Assembly: GCA_934454115.1 (NCBI GenBank)
Contig: CAKSFQ010000001.1
Coordinates: 124,001 to 188,000 of the forward strand
Reading direction: 5' to 3'
Length of the DNA stretch: 64,000 nt
Source: an uncultured Clostridia bacterium
Lineage (GTDB): Bacteria > Bacillota > Clostridia > Monoglobales > Monoglobaceae
Of this stretch, positions 1 through 9,494 are shown piece by piece (position 1 is the stretch's first letter; each line of letters begins with the position of its first letter). The notes beneath the pieces were generated by a model, which was not told the origin of the DNA, did not search any database, and saw nothing but the letters and a program-made list of their open reading frames with translations. A program made the translations under genes and the position numbers.

Positions 1-3000
1 TTTGCTTTCTGCATTTTTGTAAAATCGGTAAAAATACCGGACAGTGTACAATATATCGGAAAAGGTGCATTTTATAAGTGCGATGCCTTGACTAAAATTA
101 CGATTCCGTTTGTGGGCAGTTCGCGCACAAACGACCATTCACCGCAGGCGGTTTTCGGCCACCTGTTTGGCTCAGTCACAAAAGACAGCGATCATGCAAC
201 AACGAGTTTTACCTATCAGTATTATGCAGACGGACAGTATTATTATTACAACATTCCAAGCAAACTGACAAGTGTTACCGTCACAGACGCGGAAAATATT
301 CCGGAGCATGCTTTTTATAACTGCACGAATATAACTTCCGTTTCTTTTCATAGCGCTGTAAGCAGCATCGGTACGGATGCGTTTAAAAACTGCAGCGGTT
401 TAAGAGCAGTCCACATCTCGGACATCGCGGCCTGGTGCAGGATAGAATTTGCAGACATGGAGCAAAATCCTCTGTATTATGCAAGAAAATTGTACTTAAA
501 CAATGAACTGATCACCCATTTGACGATACCGGACAGCGTGACAACAATCGGCAATTATGCGTTTATCGGCTGTAACAATCTGACCGATGTAACCGTCCCG
601 GACAATGTGACAGCGATCGGTGACAGCGCATTTTGCGGCTGCGGCGGACTAAACACCGTAACGATAGGAAACGGCGTGACAACAATCGGCAGCGATGCGT
701 TTGGCGGCTGCGGTAAACTGACGGAAATATTGGTTGATGAAGAAAATGCGAACTACTGCACATCAGACGGAATCCTGTTTGATAAACATAAAACGCAGCT
801 TATATGTTGCCCTCGGGGAACTTCAATCAGCGAATATACGATACCAAACAGTGTAATAACGATCGTCAGTCATGCGTTTTCCGGTTGCCGCGGCCTAAAA
901 AGCATCACCGTCCCGGACGGCGTAACAACGATCGGCAGTTACGCATTTTCCGGCTGCACCGGTCTAAAAGGCATCACCATACCGGGCCGCGTGACAACGA
1001 TCGGCAATTACGCATTTTATGGCTGCACCGGTCTAAAAAACATCACCATACCGAACAGTGTGACAACAATCGGCAATGATGCATTTTCCGGCTGCACCGG
1101 TCTGACGGGCGTAACCATCGGAAACGGCTTGACAGTGATCGGTGACAGTTTGTTTTCCGGCTGCAGCGATCTGACCAGCATCACCATTCCGGACAGTGTA
1201 ACAACGATCAGTAGATGCGCATTTGAAGGCTGCAGCGCTCTGATCAGGGTAACCATCGGAAACGGCGTGACAAGCATCGGAAATTGCGCGTTTTGGAACT
1301 GCACCGCTCTGACAGACATCACCATGCCGGACGGCGTGACAACGATCGGCACGCAGGCATTGGAAGGCTGCAGCAGCCTGACAAGCGTCACAATCCCCGG
1401 CAGCATAACAAGTATTGGCAGTTGGGCGTTTGACAGCTGCGATAACCTGACGGACATATACTATAACGGCTTTCGCAAAGAATGGGATAAAATTAATATC
1501 GGAGACTCCGCCATTCCCTCTTCTGCGGTGATTCATTATCGTGCGGCATATGTTGAGGGGATTTCGTTAAACAAGCAATCGATCGAACTTTTTCGGGGAG
1601 AGACGTTTCAGCTGATACCGATTATCACCCCGGAAGATGCAGCAGATCAAACCGTATCATGGACATCCTCTGATGAAACGGTTGTCTCGGTGGATAACGG
1701 AACCGTAACGGGCATCGGCACCGGCACTGCTTTCATCACGGCAATAACCCATGACGGGGAATTCCGCGCAGTATGCAATGTATCCGTATACGATGCCACG
1801 CCGGAGTCGGATTTTTCGATCGGCTACGGGACGATAACCGGGTATCACGGAAATGCCGAAAACGTATATATTCCGAGAAGTATAAACGGCTCCAGGGTAA
1901 CAAAAATCGGCAGCAGTGCATTTGGGCGCTGCACCGGTCTAAAAAGCATAATCATACCCGATAGCGTAACAAGCATCGGCGACAGTGCGTTTTTCGGCTG
2001 CAGTGGCCTGACAAGCATTACGATACCGGATAGCGTGACAAGCATTGGCTACGGCGTATTTGACGGCTGCACCGGTCTGACGAGCATTACGATACCGGAT
2101 AGCGTGACAAGCATTGGCTACCACGTATTTGACGGCTGCACCGCATTGACGGAAATAGCGGTGGACGAAAACAACCCCGGCTATTGCACATCAGACGGAA
2201 TCTTATTCGACAAAAACAAAACAGATCTTATACGCTGTCCTCAAGGAATTTCAATGCGCGAATATACCATACCGGACAGCGTGAGATCTATCGTCGACAG
2301 TGCGTTTGAAGGCTGCACCGGTCTGACAAATATCACCATGGGAAACAGTGTGACATGGATCAATGTCTATGCGTTTTTCGGCTGCAGCGGATTGACAAGC
2401 ATCACAATACCCGATAGCGTGACAAGTATCGGCAGCAGTGCATTTGGGGGCTGCACCGGTCTAAAAAGCATAATCATAGGAAGCGGCGTGACAAGTATCG
2501 GCAGCGGTGCGTTTGGCGGCTGCACCGGTCTGACGGAAATAGCGGTGGACGGAAACAACCCCGGCTATTGCGCATCAGACGAAGTCTTGTTTAACAAAAG
2601 TAAATCACAGATTATACGCTATCCGGGTGCAAACGGGCTAAACGAATATGTCATACCGGACAGCGTGACAAATATTGGCATTGATGCATTTGACGGCTGC
2701 AGCGGTCTGACAAGCGTCACGATACCGGACGGCGTGAGAAGTATCGGCTACGGCGCATTTAAGGGCTGCAGCGGTCTGATAAGCGTCACGATACCGGATA
2801 GCGTGACAACAATTGGTGGTGAAGCGTTTGGCTTCTGCCGCGAGTTGAAAAGCATAAACCTCGGAAACGGTATAACGAGCATTGGAAGTTGTGCGTTTCG
2901 GTACTGCGAAAGTCTGACAAGTATCACGATATCCGACAGCGTGACAAGTATCGAAGATTATGCGTTTTATTCTACATCAATTAAGGATGTGTATTATAAA

Positions 3001-3321
3001 GGCTCAGAGAACGACAGAGCCAAAATGGATATTGCAAACGGAAATTCTTCATTTTTAAATGCAACATGGCATTATAACGGCGACACGACAGATCCGGCAG
3101 TGATAGAAATTGATGTAACCATCCCGGATTATCAAAAGGGCGGCACGGTAATCGCGGCTCTGTACGATGAATCAGATACCCTGATCAGTATAAAATCATA
3201 TCCACCCGCCGAAACCGTCAAAGTCTCTTTTGAACAAAGCGGCGCATACATCAAAGTGCTGCAATGGGATATGAGCACTATGAAACCGCTGGCGCCGCCG
3301 CAAAATATTAAAGTGAACTGA
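1..3321 (+). CDS. BspA-like leucine-rich-repeat surface protein with Ig-like domain (5' end missing)
   Basis: The reading frame is open from base 1, so the gene starts left of the window; the first in-frame start-like codon (TTG at 88) lies inside an LRR unit and is not a real start. The visible 1106 residues are mostly LRR_5 (Treponema/BspA type) units of about 23 residues, with the pattern IPDSVTTIGxxAFxGCxxL. Two LRR blocks flank a bacterial Ig-like (Big_2) domain around visible residues 515-600, recognisable by VSWTSSDETVVSVDNG. Three longer inserts with a YCxSDxxLFxK core interrupt the repeats, as in other BspA-like proteins. The last 80 residues are a non-LRR beta-rich tail without LPXTG or a membrane helix. 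Family members are exported and act in adhesion or host contact; that role is inferred here. A strong terminator follows the stop codon. Confidence 0.88.
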   Translation, partial: FAFCIFVKSVKIPDSVQYIGKGAFYKCDALTKITIPFVGSSRTNDHSPQAVFGHLFGSVTKDSDHATTSFTYQYYADGQYYYYNIPSKLTSVTVTDAENIPEHAFYNCTNITSVSFHSAVSSIGTDAFKNCSGLRAVHISDIAAWCRIEFADMEQNPLYYARKLYLNNELITHLTIPDSVTTIGNYAFIGCNNLTDVTVPDNVTAIGDSAFCGCGGLNTVTIGNGVTTIGSDAFGGCGKLTEILVDEENANYCTSDGILFDKHKTQLICCPRGTSISEYTIPNSVITIVSHAFSGCRGLKSITVPDGVTTIGSYAFSGCTGLKGITIPGRVTTIGNYAFYGCTGLKNITIPNSVTTIGNDAFSGCTGLTGVTIGNGLTVIGDSLFSGCSDLTSITIPDSVTTISRCAFEGCSALIRVTIGNGVTSIGNCAFWNCTALTDITMPDGVTTIGTQALEGCSSLTSVTIPGSITSIGSWAFDSCDNLTDIYYNGFRKEWDKINIGDSAIPSSAVIHYRAAYVEGISLNKQSIELFRGETFQLIPIITPEDAADQTVSWTSSDETVVSVDNGTVTGIGTGTAFITAITHDGEFRAVCNVSVYDATPESDFSIGYGTITGYHGNAENVYIPRSINGSRVTKIGSSAFGRCTGLKSIIIPDSVTSIGDSAFFGCSGLTSITIPDSVTSIGYGVFDGCTGLTSITIPDSVTSIGYHVFDGCTALTEIAVDENNPGYCTSDGILFDKNKTDLIRCPQGISMREYTIPDSVRSIVDSAFEGCTGLTNITMGNSVTWINVYAFFGCSGLTSITIPDSVTSIGSSAFGGCTGLKSIIIGSGVTSIGSGAFGGCTGLTEIAVDGNNPGYCASDEVLFNKSKSQIIRYPGANGLNEYVIPDSVTNIGIDAFDGCSGLTSVTIPDGVRSIGYGAFKGCSGLISVTIPDSVTTIGGEAFGFCRELKSINLGNGITSIGSCAFRYCESLTSITISDSVTSIEDYAFYSTSIKDVYYKGSENDRAKMDIANGNSSFLNATWHYNGDTTDPAVIEIDVTIPDYQKGGTVIAALYDESDTLISIKSYPPAETVKVSFEQSGAYIKVLQWDMSTMKPLAPPQNIKVN

Positions 3322-3350
3322 TTGAAAAACAGGGCAATGCCTAACCACAA

Positions 3351-3386
3351 AAAGGCAGCCGCATCGATAAGCCGGCTGCCTTTTTT
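3351..3386 (+). terminator. Rho-independent terminator of the LRR gene
   Basis: An 11-bp stem (AAAGGCAGCCG paired with CGGCTGCCTTT) is followed by a run of T residues, about 30 bases after the LRR stop codon. Confidence 0.85.
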
Positions 3387-3399
3387 GTTTGGAAGATGA

Positions 3400-3450
3400 T
3401 TAAACCGGCCGCGGCATATCGTATTTATGATATACCGCGGCCGGGTTTAA
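3400..3450. repeat. Long near-perfect palindrome
   Basis: Arms of about 21 bases (TTAAACCGGCCGCGGCATATC and its near-complement) surround an 8-base spacer, with one bulge and one mismatch. It lies just after the LRR terminator and has no clear T-tract, so it may be a second hairpin, a protein site, or a palindromic repeat. Confidence 0.6.
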
Positions 3451-3529
3451 ATTTTGGCTTTATCATAAATGTTGGGGCAAGCAACAAATAGCGTTCAAGA
3501 AGTCAATAAAAAACTGAACAGAACCAGTA

Positions 3530-3705
3530 AAAACGGACAAAAAAAGTCTCCTATGGTATAATAAAAATAAAACCATAGGAGTTATTTTTTTGTCAAGAAG
3601 TTATCGTCATATACAGGAATATGAAAAAGAAATTATTGAATGAAAGCATAGCGGCTATACAGGTAGACAAATATGCGAGAAATTTGGATTTAGCAAAAAA
3701 CAAGA
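3530..3705 (+). pseudogene. IS3-family transposase orfA relic
   Basis: From the TTG at 3590 the frame reads LSRSYRHIQEYEKEIIE and then a TGA at 3641; the same frame resumes with RQICEKFGFSKKQ. This matches the N-terminus of IS3-type OrfA proteins (helix-turn-helix), broken by a stop and cut off after about 37 codons. Upstream, around 3534-3580, an ACGGACAAAAAAAGTCTCC stretch and a CCTATGGT/ACCATAGG stem look like the usual left end of such elements. The relic abuts the 3' end of the convergent Rrf2 gene. Confidence 0.6.
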
Positions 3706-3709
3706 GGAA

Positions 3710-4147
3710 TCAGATATTGTAATTATTGGCGTACAGGGATTTTTGCTGATTGAGCAAGTCCTGTAGCGTGACGCTGTCTAAATATTCGGAAATCACGCGG
3801 TCAAGTCCCTGCCAGAGGGCGTATGTCGCACAGGCGTCACTGCGTTCGCAGGGGTCTGCGCCATCCTCCAGGCAGCTGACCGGCGCAAGACTCCCCTCCG
3901 TAATGCGGAGAATGTCGCCCACGGTATATTGATCCGGCGCCTTTGCCAGCTTATAACCGCCGAGAGCGCCGCGGTTCGTAAAAAGAATCCCGGATTTATT
4001 GAGCATGGGGACAATCTGCTCCAAATACTTTTTCGAAATGCCTTGTCGGCTTGCAATATCCTTGAGTGCGGTATAGCCGCCGCTCTGATGCTCTGCAAGG
4101 TCAACAAGCATACGCAGCGCATAGCGGCCTTTGGTGGATATTTTCAT
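3710..4147 (-). CDS. Rrf2-family transcriptional regulator
   Basis: A 145-residue protein starting MKISTKGRYALRML, typical of the Rrf2/IscR/CymR/NsrR family. A winged helix covers about residues 1-65 (recognition helix near GISKKYLEQI, wing GALGGYKLAK). Three cysteines at 92, 100 and 106 match the Fe-S ligand loop of cluster-sensing members, so it probably senses Fe-S status, nitric oxide or redox state; the ligand cannot be read from sequence. The start has a GAGGTGA ribosome site. It is monocistronic, with its own promoter, and converges on the IS relic. The adjacent YhgE gene is on the same strand further upstream but too far away to assume co-transcription. Confidence 0.9.
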   Translation of the reverse strand: MKISTKGRYALRMLVDLAEHQSGGYTALKDIASRQGISKKYLEQIVPMLNKSGILFTNRGALGGYKLAKAPDQYTVGDILRITEGSLAPVSCLEDGADPCERSDACATYALWQGLDRVISEYLDSVTLQDLLNQQKSLYANNYNI

Positions 4148-4168
4148 GATGAATCACCTCATGTTTCT

Positions 4169-4197
4169 ATCATAGCACAAATCAGATCGGGGGACAA
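4169..4197 (-). promoter_or_regulatory. Promoter of the Rrf2 gene
   Basis: On the minus strand a TTGTCC -35 (4192-4197) and TATGAT -10 (4169-4174) are separated by 17 bp, about 20 bases before the start codon. Confidence 0.6.
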
Positions 4198-4489
4198 TCC
4201 CTCATTTTGTGTAAACCTTAAAATTTTCTCCAAAATGATCCTATAATCTGAGTAATTTTTGCGGGCTGAAAGTCAGATTTCGTCTTTCAGCCCTTCATTG
4301 AATATAGCGTAAAATTTCCGGCATGTCAAGGGCGCCCTCGCAAGAGGCGTTTATTTCGCCCTTGATTTGGCGGCTTTTTTATGTTACTGCGGTAATTTCT
4401 ATCGGCAAAGAATATTTCAAGCTGTGAGTGGATTTGCCCCCTTCTTTCACACGCTCCATGTACGTGGGCTTTCTGAAACATGCCGAACG
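4198..4489. other. Non-coding stretch with two hairpins
   Basis: No gene is visible. It holds a 10-bp stem (GGGCTGAAAG, 4263-4293) and an inverted repeat TCAAGGGCG/CGCCCTTGA (4326-4365) followed on the + strand by a T-run at 4375-4380. Either could end transcription from the YhgE gene, but neither has a good minus-strand T-tract. Confidence 0.4.
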
Positions 4490-7294
4490 TCAGTGTCCCA
4501 TGACGTTAGTCTTTTCCAGCTGCTCAGAGAATTTATGCAGTGCGCGGTTTGCATACCGTTTTAGAATCAGCCCAAGCGCCGTAAAACCGACGCCGTAAGC
4601 CGCGATCACGGCGATATCCACCGCCAGGTTTTCCCACACGATACCGCCGACCGCCTCACGCATACCGTTGATGCCGTAAGTAAAGGGCAAAAACCGATAA
4701 ATCGTCCGAAAGAACACCGGTGTGCACTCAATCGGAAACGTGCCGCCGGAGCCGGAAATTTGCAACACCAGAAAGACCACGCCGATCGCCTTGCCGACGC
4801 TGCGAAACAGGGACGCCAGGCAATAGATAATCATTGAGAAAACCAGGCTGTAGAGTGCCGAGAGCAGCACAAACAACACCGGATGCGCCATCGGCACTTT
4901 CAGCAAAAGCACGTCGCCGATGCCGGCAATTAGCCCCTGCACGGCGGCAAGGGTTGCATAGAGTAGGTATTTGCCGACAAACTCCTGATTGGGCGTAAAG
5001 GCAAAATCCACGTTATGGGCGCTGGTTGCCAGCATGGCCGAGAGGATCAGTGCGCCGACCCAAAGGCAGAGCGTGGTATAAAACGGAGTCAGCCCGGCGC
5101 CATAGTTTTCTATCGGGAAGATACGTGTTGTCTCAAGCACCACCGGGTTGGAGAAAAAGTCGCCTTCGGTCTCAGCATCGTTTTGCAGGATGCTTGCCAA
5201 ATCCTTTAGATCCAGATACTCGGACAGCTTGCGGATTTTTGAGGATAAGTCCTTCATGTCGCTCAGATAATCCGGGTACTTATTGCGAAAACGGTTCAAT
5301 GCATCGACCGAGATACTGTCGCCGTTCAGCTCGTCAAGAAAACTGCGGATATCGTCACTGCCGCGGATGCCGCGCTGCAAAAGCCCGGCGATATCACCGG
5401 CTGCGCTGCCGGCATTCGATAGCGCCGACTGAATCTTTGCGATGTTATCATCGCCAAACAAAGACGCTGTCGTGCGGCAAACGTTTTTGATGGCTGTACA
5501 GGATGAAGAAATCCCGCGCAGAATATCGATCACGTCCTCCGATGCGGCAATCTTGTTTTCCAGCTTATCAAGATTATCGCGCAGCGACGCCAGATGCTCG
5601 GTCAGGGTATCGATATGCGCCGACAGATCGTCGGTCTCCCGATCGCCGATTTTTGCAATCAGCGTATTGGTTTTATCCAGCATATCGGCAAGATTGCGCA
5701 GCACAGTGCGCGCGCCGGTCACCGTGTCGGACAGTCCATCGTCGGTATAGCGCAGCACACGGGACGCCGTGTCTGCAATCCGCGTCACGGTGTCCAGGGT
5801 ATCGCACACCGCACGGAGCGCCGACAAAATATTGGTCTTCTTGGTCTCTGCCCTCGTGCGCACCGCGTCAAGCTGGTTGCTGAGCCGCAGCGCCAGCATA
5901 TCGAGCGCTGTCTCGCCGTTTTTGATCTTTGTTTCCAGTGTATCTAAAGTCGATAAAATCGGCCGGAAGAGAACCGGGTGCTTCTCCAGCGCCTCTCTGG
6001 CGGCGGCGATCTGTGCAAGAATCACGTCACGGCCGGCGTTTTGGTCGATGCTGCCGATAATGTCCGACACGGTATCCATGGCCGCCGCCATCTTATCAAA
6101 CGAGGTGTTCATCCGTTCGATAACCTGCTCGACCTCTTTTTTGATCTGCTCCGTCTCGTTTTTGATCCGGCGAAAGACCGCACCGTTTGCGCCGATCATG
6201 TTGCCTGCCTTGTCTAAGGTGGCAAGCGCCTCTTCTAAGGTGCGCAGCCCCTTTTTGATGCCGGCAATCTTTTCACGGATAAACGCTGTGTCAATCTCAT
6301 CCAAAATATCCGTGTTCTCCGAAATCGAATCCAGCCTTGTAATCAGGTTGCCGATGTCAATCGTCAGATCGTCCGTCCGCGCAAGCAGGTCGGGCTTTGC
6401 CGCGGTCACATCACTGCTCAGGCGGTCAACGGCGGTCGCAATCCCGTCCACGGCGGCGGAGATATCATCCAGGCTGCCGCGCAGCTCCTTGGCGTCCTTG
6501 GCCGTGGTCTCGCTGAGGCTTAGGGTGTTTTCCTCCACCTTGTCGGTATATTTAAGGGATTTTTCCAGAACATTTTTTAGATATTCCACGTCCTCGCCCT
6601 TATCCGTAAGCGAAACCCTGCCGTTTTCCGCCGCGTCAATCAGCTTGCCGATCCGACTGTCCACATCGGGCAAATTATTGTCCACCAGGTTCATCAGTGC
6701 GCGGAACGCCTCTGCCTTATCCATATTCTCGTCAAGCGTAATGCCAAGCGGATTTAAAACGTCAAAGATCTTTTCCACCACCGTTTTGGAAAACTCCGCC
6801 GTGATGGTCTTTTGCAGCGTATTTGCGCCGCTGTCGGTCATTTTGGGCGCAATCGCGTTGATTTTCTCGTTGGAATAGTATTGAAGCTTCGGCTTTTCGG
6901 GGTTTTTATCCGCCAACGTCAGCAGTTTTTGGGAAAAATCCTTCGGTACAATGATGGTCGCGTAGACATTGCCCTTTTTGCACTGCTCGATGCCCTCCTC
7001 CGCTGTGTCAAAAAATGTCCAGCCCAGCTTTTTGTTATCCTTTAATTCGGCGGCCAGCTCGGCGCCGATCTCCACCCGCATATCCATGATGGACGCGCCC
7101 TCGTCCTCGTTGACAATGCCGACCTTGATGTCGCCGGTGTTGGAATACGGGTCCCAGCACGCCAGGATATTGACCCACGCATAGAGCGAGGGCAGCAGGC
7201 AAAGCCCCAGGCATATAATGATTGCAACCACACTTTTGGATATCTTTCGGATATCCGCACAGTATATTTTCAAAACATTTTTCCAGAATGTCAC
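4490..7294 (-). CDS. YhgE/Pip-family membrane protein (ABC-2-like, phage-infection-protein type)
   Basis: A 934-residue protein with the YhgE/Pip architecture: one N-terminal membrane helix (about residues 20-42) followed by the family motif WVNILACWDPYSNTGDIKVG, a very long extracytoplasmic coiled-coil region (about 190-690), and about six C-terminal helices of ABC-2 permease type (about 710-920). The start is GTG with a GGAGGT site 7 bases upstream; no ATG fits. Relatives serve as phage receptor (Lactococcus Pip) or as export partners in type VII secretion contexts (YhgE, EsaA); no ESX genes are present here. An unknown anchored protein lies 91 bp upstream on the same strand. Its specific cargo cannot be inferred. 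Confidence 0.85.
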   Translation of the reverse strand: MTFWKNVLKIYCADIRKISKSVVAIIICLGLCLLPSLYAWVNILACWDPYSNTGDIKVGIVNEDEGASIMDMRVEIGAELAAELKDNKKLGWTFFDTAEEGIEQCKKGNVYATIIVPKDFSQKLLTLADKNPEKPKLQYYSNEKINAIAPKMTDSGANTLQKTITAEFSKTVVEKIFDVLNPLGITLDENMDKAEAFRALMNLVDNNLPDVDSRIGKLIDAAENGRVSLTDKGEDVEYLKNVLEKSLKYTDKVEENTLSLSETTAKDAKELRGSLDDISAAVDGIATAVDRLSSDVTAAKPDLLARTDDLTIDIGNLITRLDSISENTDILDEIDTAFIREKIAGIKKGLRTLEEALATLDKAGNMIGANGAVFRRIKNETEQIKKEVEQVIERMNTSFDKMAAAMDTVSDIIGSIDQNAGRDVILAQIAAAREALEKHPVLFRPILSTLDTLETKIKNGETALDMLALRLSNQLDAVRTRAETKKTNILSALRAVCDTLDTVTRIADTASRVLRYTDDGLSDTVTGARTVLRNLADMLDKTNTLIAKIGDRETDDLSAHIDTLTEHLASLRDNLDKLENKIAASEDVIDILRGISSSCTAIKNVCRTTASLFGDDNIAKIQSALSNAGSAAGDIAGLLQRGIRGSDDIRSFLDELNGDSISVDALNRFRNKYPDYLSDMKDLSSKIRKLSEYLDLKDLASILQNDAETEGDFFSNPVVLETTRIFPIENYGAGLTPFYTTLCLWVGALILSAMLATSAHNVDFAFTPNQEFVGKYLLYATLAAVQGLIAGIGDVLLLKVPMAHPVLFVLLSALYSLVFSMIIYCLASLFRSVGKAIGVVFLVLQISGSGGTFPIECTPVFFRTIYRFLPFTYGINGMREAVGGIVWENLAVDIAVIAAYGVGFTALGLILKRYANRALHKFSEQLEKTNVMGH

Positions 7295-7385
7295 AAGCGC
7301 ACCTCCGCATGAAAAATCATCATCTTTTATATTTTCGCCTTAGCCAAAATGGAGCAATCTAAGTTCCAATTTTAAGAGGCAGGTG

Positions 7386-8507
7386 CTAACCGCGCGAATC
7401 GCTGCACAAAACGGTCACCGCGCCGCCGCTGCGGTCGGCATAGTCCATCTGTAGCGTATCGCCGGCCGTAATCTCTGCTGCACCGCCCAGCTTGGTTGTC
7501 TCCATAAGCACGGTGTATTTGCCGTCAAGCGTGAGTTTTTTGTCAGCATAGTCTGCGGTCGCCGTCAGCGCCAGCGCCTCTGTATGGTCATAAATCAGAC
7601 GCGTCGTGATTGTATATGCCATGGTCGCGGTGTTTTCTTTGATGTTGCCCCTACCGCCGATCTCAAGATACAACTTTTTTTCGCCGACCACCGCGCCAAA
7701 GTGCAGATCGCAGGTGTTGACGGGAAGCTTGCCGCCGCCAAGCGCAATCTCCAGCGAAATCTCGGATACGGCAAGGTCACTAAGCGCCAGCGACATCGCG
7801 GCTTTAACCACCTTTTGCTCGTACAGATAGACCTTAAGCCGAATCCCGTCCGTGATACAATCTGCCAGGCGGCTGGTATCCGGCGTGATGTTTTGAATAA
7901 TCTCCTCGATGGTGGACGGCGGAATCGAAAGGTTCAGCTGACGGTTGACGGTATCTAAAATCACACCGGCACGGTCGATCAGAAATTTCTGCGTCTCGTC
8001 CATCTTCATATGCCGGATATATTCTGCCGTTTTTTGGGGATCACACTGCACATCATAGACGCTGCACCGCAGCTTTTTGCCGCCCGTGAGCAGATCCTCC
8101 GACGGCGCTTTTGACACCTTTAAGGAATAGAAAAAATCCTTGGTGACGCGGTAGTTATCCATCACCTCGTCCGCAAAGTCGGAGACGTCACCGCCCTGCG
8201 CCGTTTGCGGCGCATCGCCAACGTCCGCGGCACGCCTGTCACGGATTGCAATCCCGTCCGAAAAGGTGATTTCCAAGTTCTCAGACTCGACCGATACAGT
8301 ACGGACATCGCGTCTGTAGCCCAGGTTGGCGGCGGTAATCTGAATGCCGTCACCCAAGGCATCGTAGGTTCGCGCAAAGCACTTGGCAAGATAAAAAATT
8401 CCCACGCCGCGCACCCAAAAGGCATAACACAAAACGGCCGCTGCCAAAACCGCGGCGGCCGCCGCTGCAATACACATTCTTTTCCGTTTTTCCGTAAGGC
8501 TGCTCAT
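7386..8507 (-). CDS. Membrane-anchored protein of unknown function
   Basis: About 373 residues from the ATG at 8507, which has a GGGGAG site 7 bases upstream; the frame extends further upstream but without a ribosome site. One hydrophobic segment (about residues 11-33, rich in Ala) should anchor it, leaving a large extracytoplasmic part. The rest looks alternately helical (120-220) and beta-rich (230-370), without cysteine clusters or catalytic motifs that I recognise. It is 91 bp upstream of the YhgE gene in the same orientation, so the two may be co-transcribed and may work at the same envelope site. I do not recognise a family. Confidence 0.65.
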   Translation of the reverse strand: MSSLTEKRKRMCIAAAAAAVLAAAVLCYAFWVRGVGIFYLAKCFARTYDALGDGIQITAANLGYRRDVRTVSVESENLEITFSDGIAIRDRRAADVGDAPQTAQGGDVSDFADEVMDNYRVTKDFFYSLKVSKAPSEDLLTGGKKLRCSVYDVQCDPQKTAEYIRHMKMDETQKFLIDRAGVILDTVNRQLNLSIPPSTIEEIIQNITPDTSRLADCITDGIRLKVYLYEQKVVKAAMSLALSDLAVSEISLEIALGGGKLPVNTCDLHFGAVVGEKKLYLEIGGRGNIKENTATMAYTITTRLIYDHTEALALTATADYADKKLTLDGKYTVLMETTKLGGAAEITAGDTLQMDYADRSGGAVTVLCSDSRG

Positions 8508-8753
8508 CGCGTCTCCCCGTTTTCCGATTTCCCTCTCATCTTTTTTATTCTTTATCCAAAGAATAGCATAATCGGGAAACTCTGTCAAGTCCAGGCCGTG
8601 TTTGTTTGTGTAAAATCAGACAACACAAATATTTTTTTCGATAACGGGTCTTTACCGCATTCTTCACAAAAACGGAGAAATGACCACAGGGTAAAGAAAA
8701 GATAAAGAGGGATTTGTCGTCTGCATTATATTGACAAGGCAACTTTCATATTC

Positions 8754-9449
8754 TTACATCACGGTTTTCTTTACTTCCGGCGCCTGTGAGAGCAGGATCG
8801 TCAGGTTTCCGTTTCGGGTGCGGAGTGCATTGATCATTTCCTGTTCATTGGCATCCTTGTCCATACAGATCTGGAACGTCAATTGATACAGTGACCCTAA
8901 ATCCGTGGTTCTGATCTGGGACAACTCATATTTTGAGGTATACTGAGACAGGATTTCATCAAACACACTCTGATAATTTAAATCCTCCGGAATGGTAATC
9001 TTCAGTGTCTGATAAATGCTGCGCGGAGAGAACAACTTTGCCTTTTCTACAATAATGATAATGAGACACAAAACCACAACAAACAATGCTCCGTAGCCGT
9101 ACATGCCGACACCGCACGCAAGACCGGCCGCAATATCAAAAAAGATAAATCCGATATCCTTTGCATCGCCCGGTGCGCTGCGGAAGCGAATGATGGATAG
9201 CGTCCCGGCCAGTGAAAAAGCGCGCGCAATATTGCTGCCGATAAACAAAATAATTACAGATAGAATTATGGGCAGCATCACCAGAGTAATTGCAAGGCTG
9301 CGCTGGTATACTGCCTCTTCCTGCGTTTTTTGGTACGTTAATGCAATCATGATTCCAAAAGCCACAGCAGTCAGCATGGTAATCATTGCCGATAAAATGG
9401 TAATCTCATCGGAAATATTGGATAAAATAGTGTTAAATAAATAATCCAT
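8754..9449 (-). CDS. DUF4956 membrane protein
   Basis: A 231-residue protein with about four membrane helices in the first 135 residues (including the conserved stretch LAGTLSIIRFRSAPGDAKDI) and a cytoplasmic C-terminal domain of about 95 residues. This is the DUF4956 pattern. Such genes commonly sit beside VTC-domain polyphosphate polymerases, and the gene directly upstream here (45 bp away, same strand) encodes one. The pair probably forms a membrane-associated polyphosphate-making unit, with the DUF4956 protein as anchor or channel; that role is inference. No charged substrate-binding motif is obvious besides the RFRS/GDAKD loop. Confidence 0.85.
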   Translation of the reverse strand: MDYLFNTILSNISDEITILSAMITMLTAVAFGIMIALTYQKTQEEAVYQRSLAITLVMLPIILSVIILFIGSNIARAFSLAGTLSIIRFRSAPGDAKDIGFIFFDIAAGLACGVGMYGYGALFVVVLCLIIIIVEKAKLFSPRSIYQTLKITIPEDLNYQSVFDEILSQYTSKYELSQIRTTDLGSLYQLTFQICMDKDANEQEMINALRTRNGNLTILLSQAPEVKKTVM

Positions 9450-9494
9450 AAAAATTCTCCTCGGTTAGGCTATCGTATCTGAATTGTTTTATGT

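Noticed and set aside
1017..1536. Frames on the minus strand within the LRR gene
   Set aside because: They are repeat-derived shadows of the LRR units in other frames.
100..3000. Regularly spaced DNA repeats as a possible CRISPR array
   Set aside because: The period is 69 bp in frame with a coding sequence; units are degenerate and encode LRR repeats.
5769..6878. 369-residue frame on the + strand, inside the YhgE gene
   Set aside because: It is antisense to a well-supported gene, Ser/Leu-rich through codon mirroring, and has no ribosome site.
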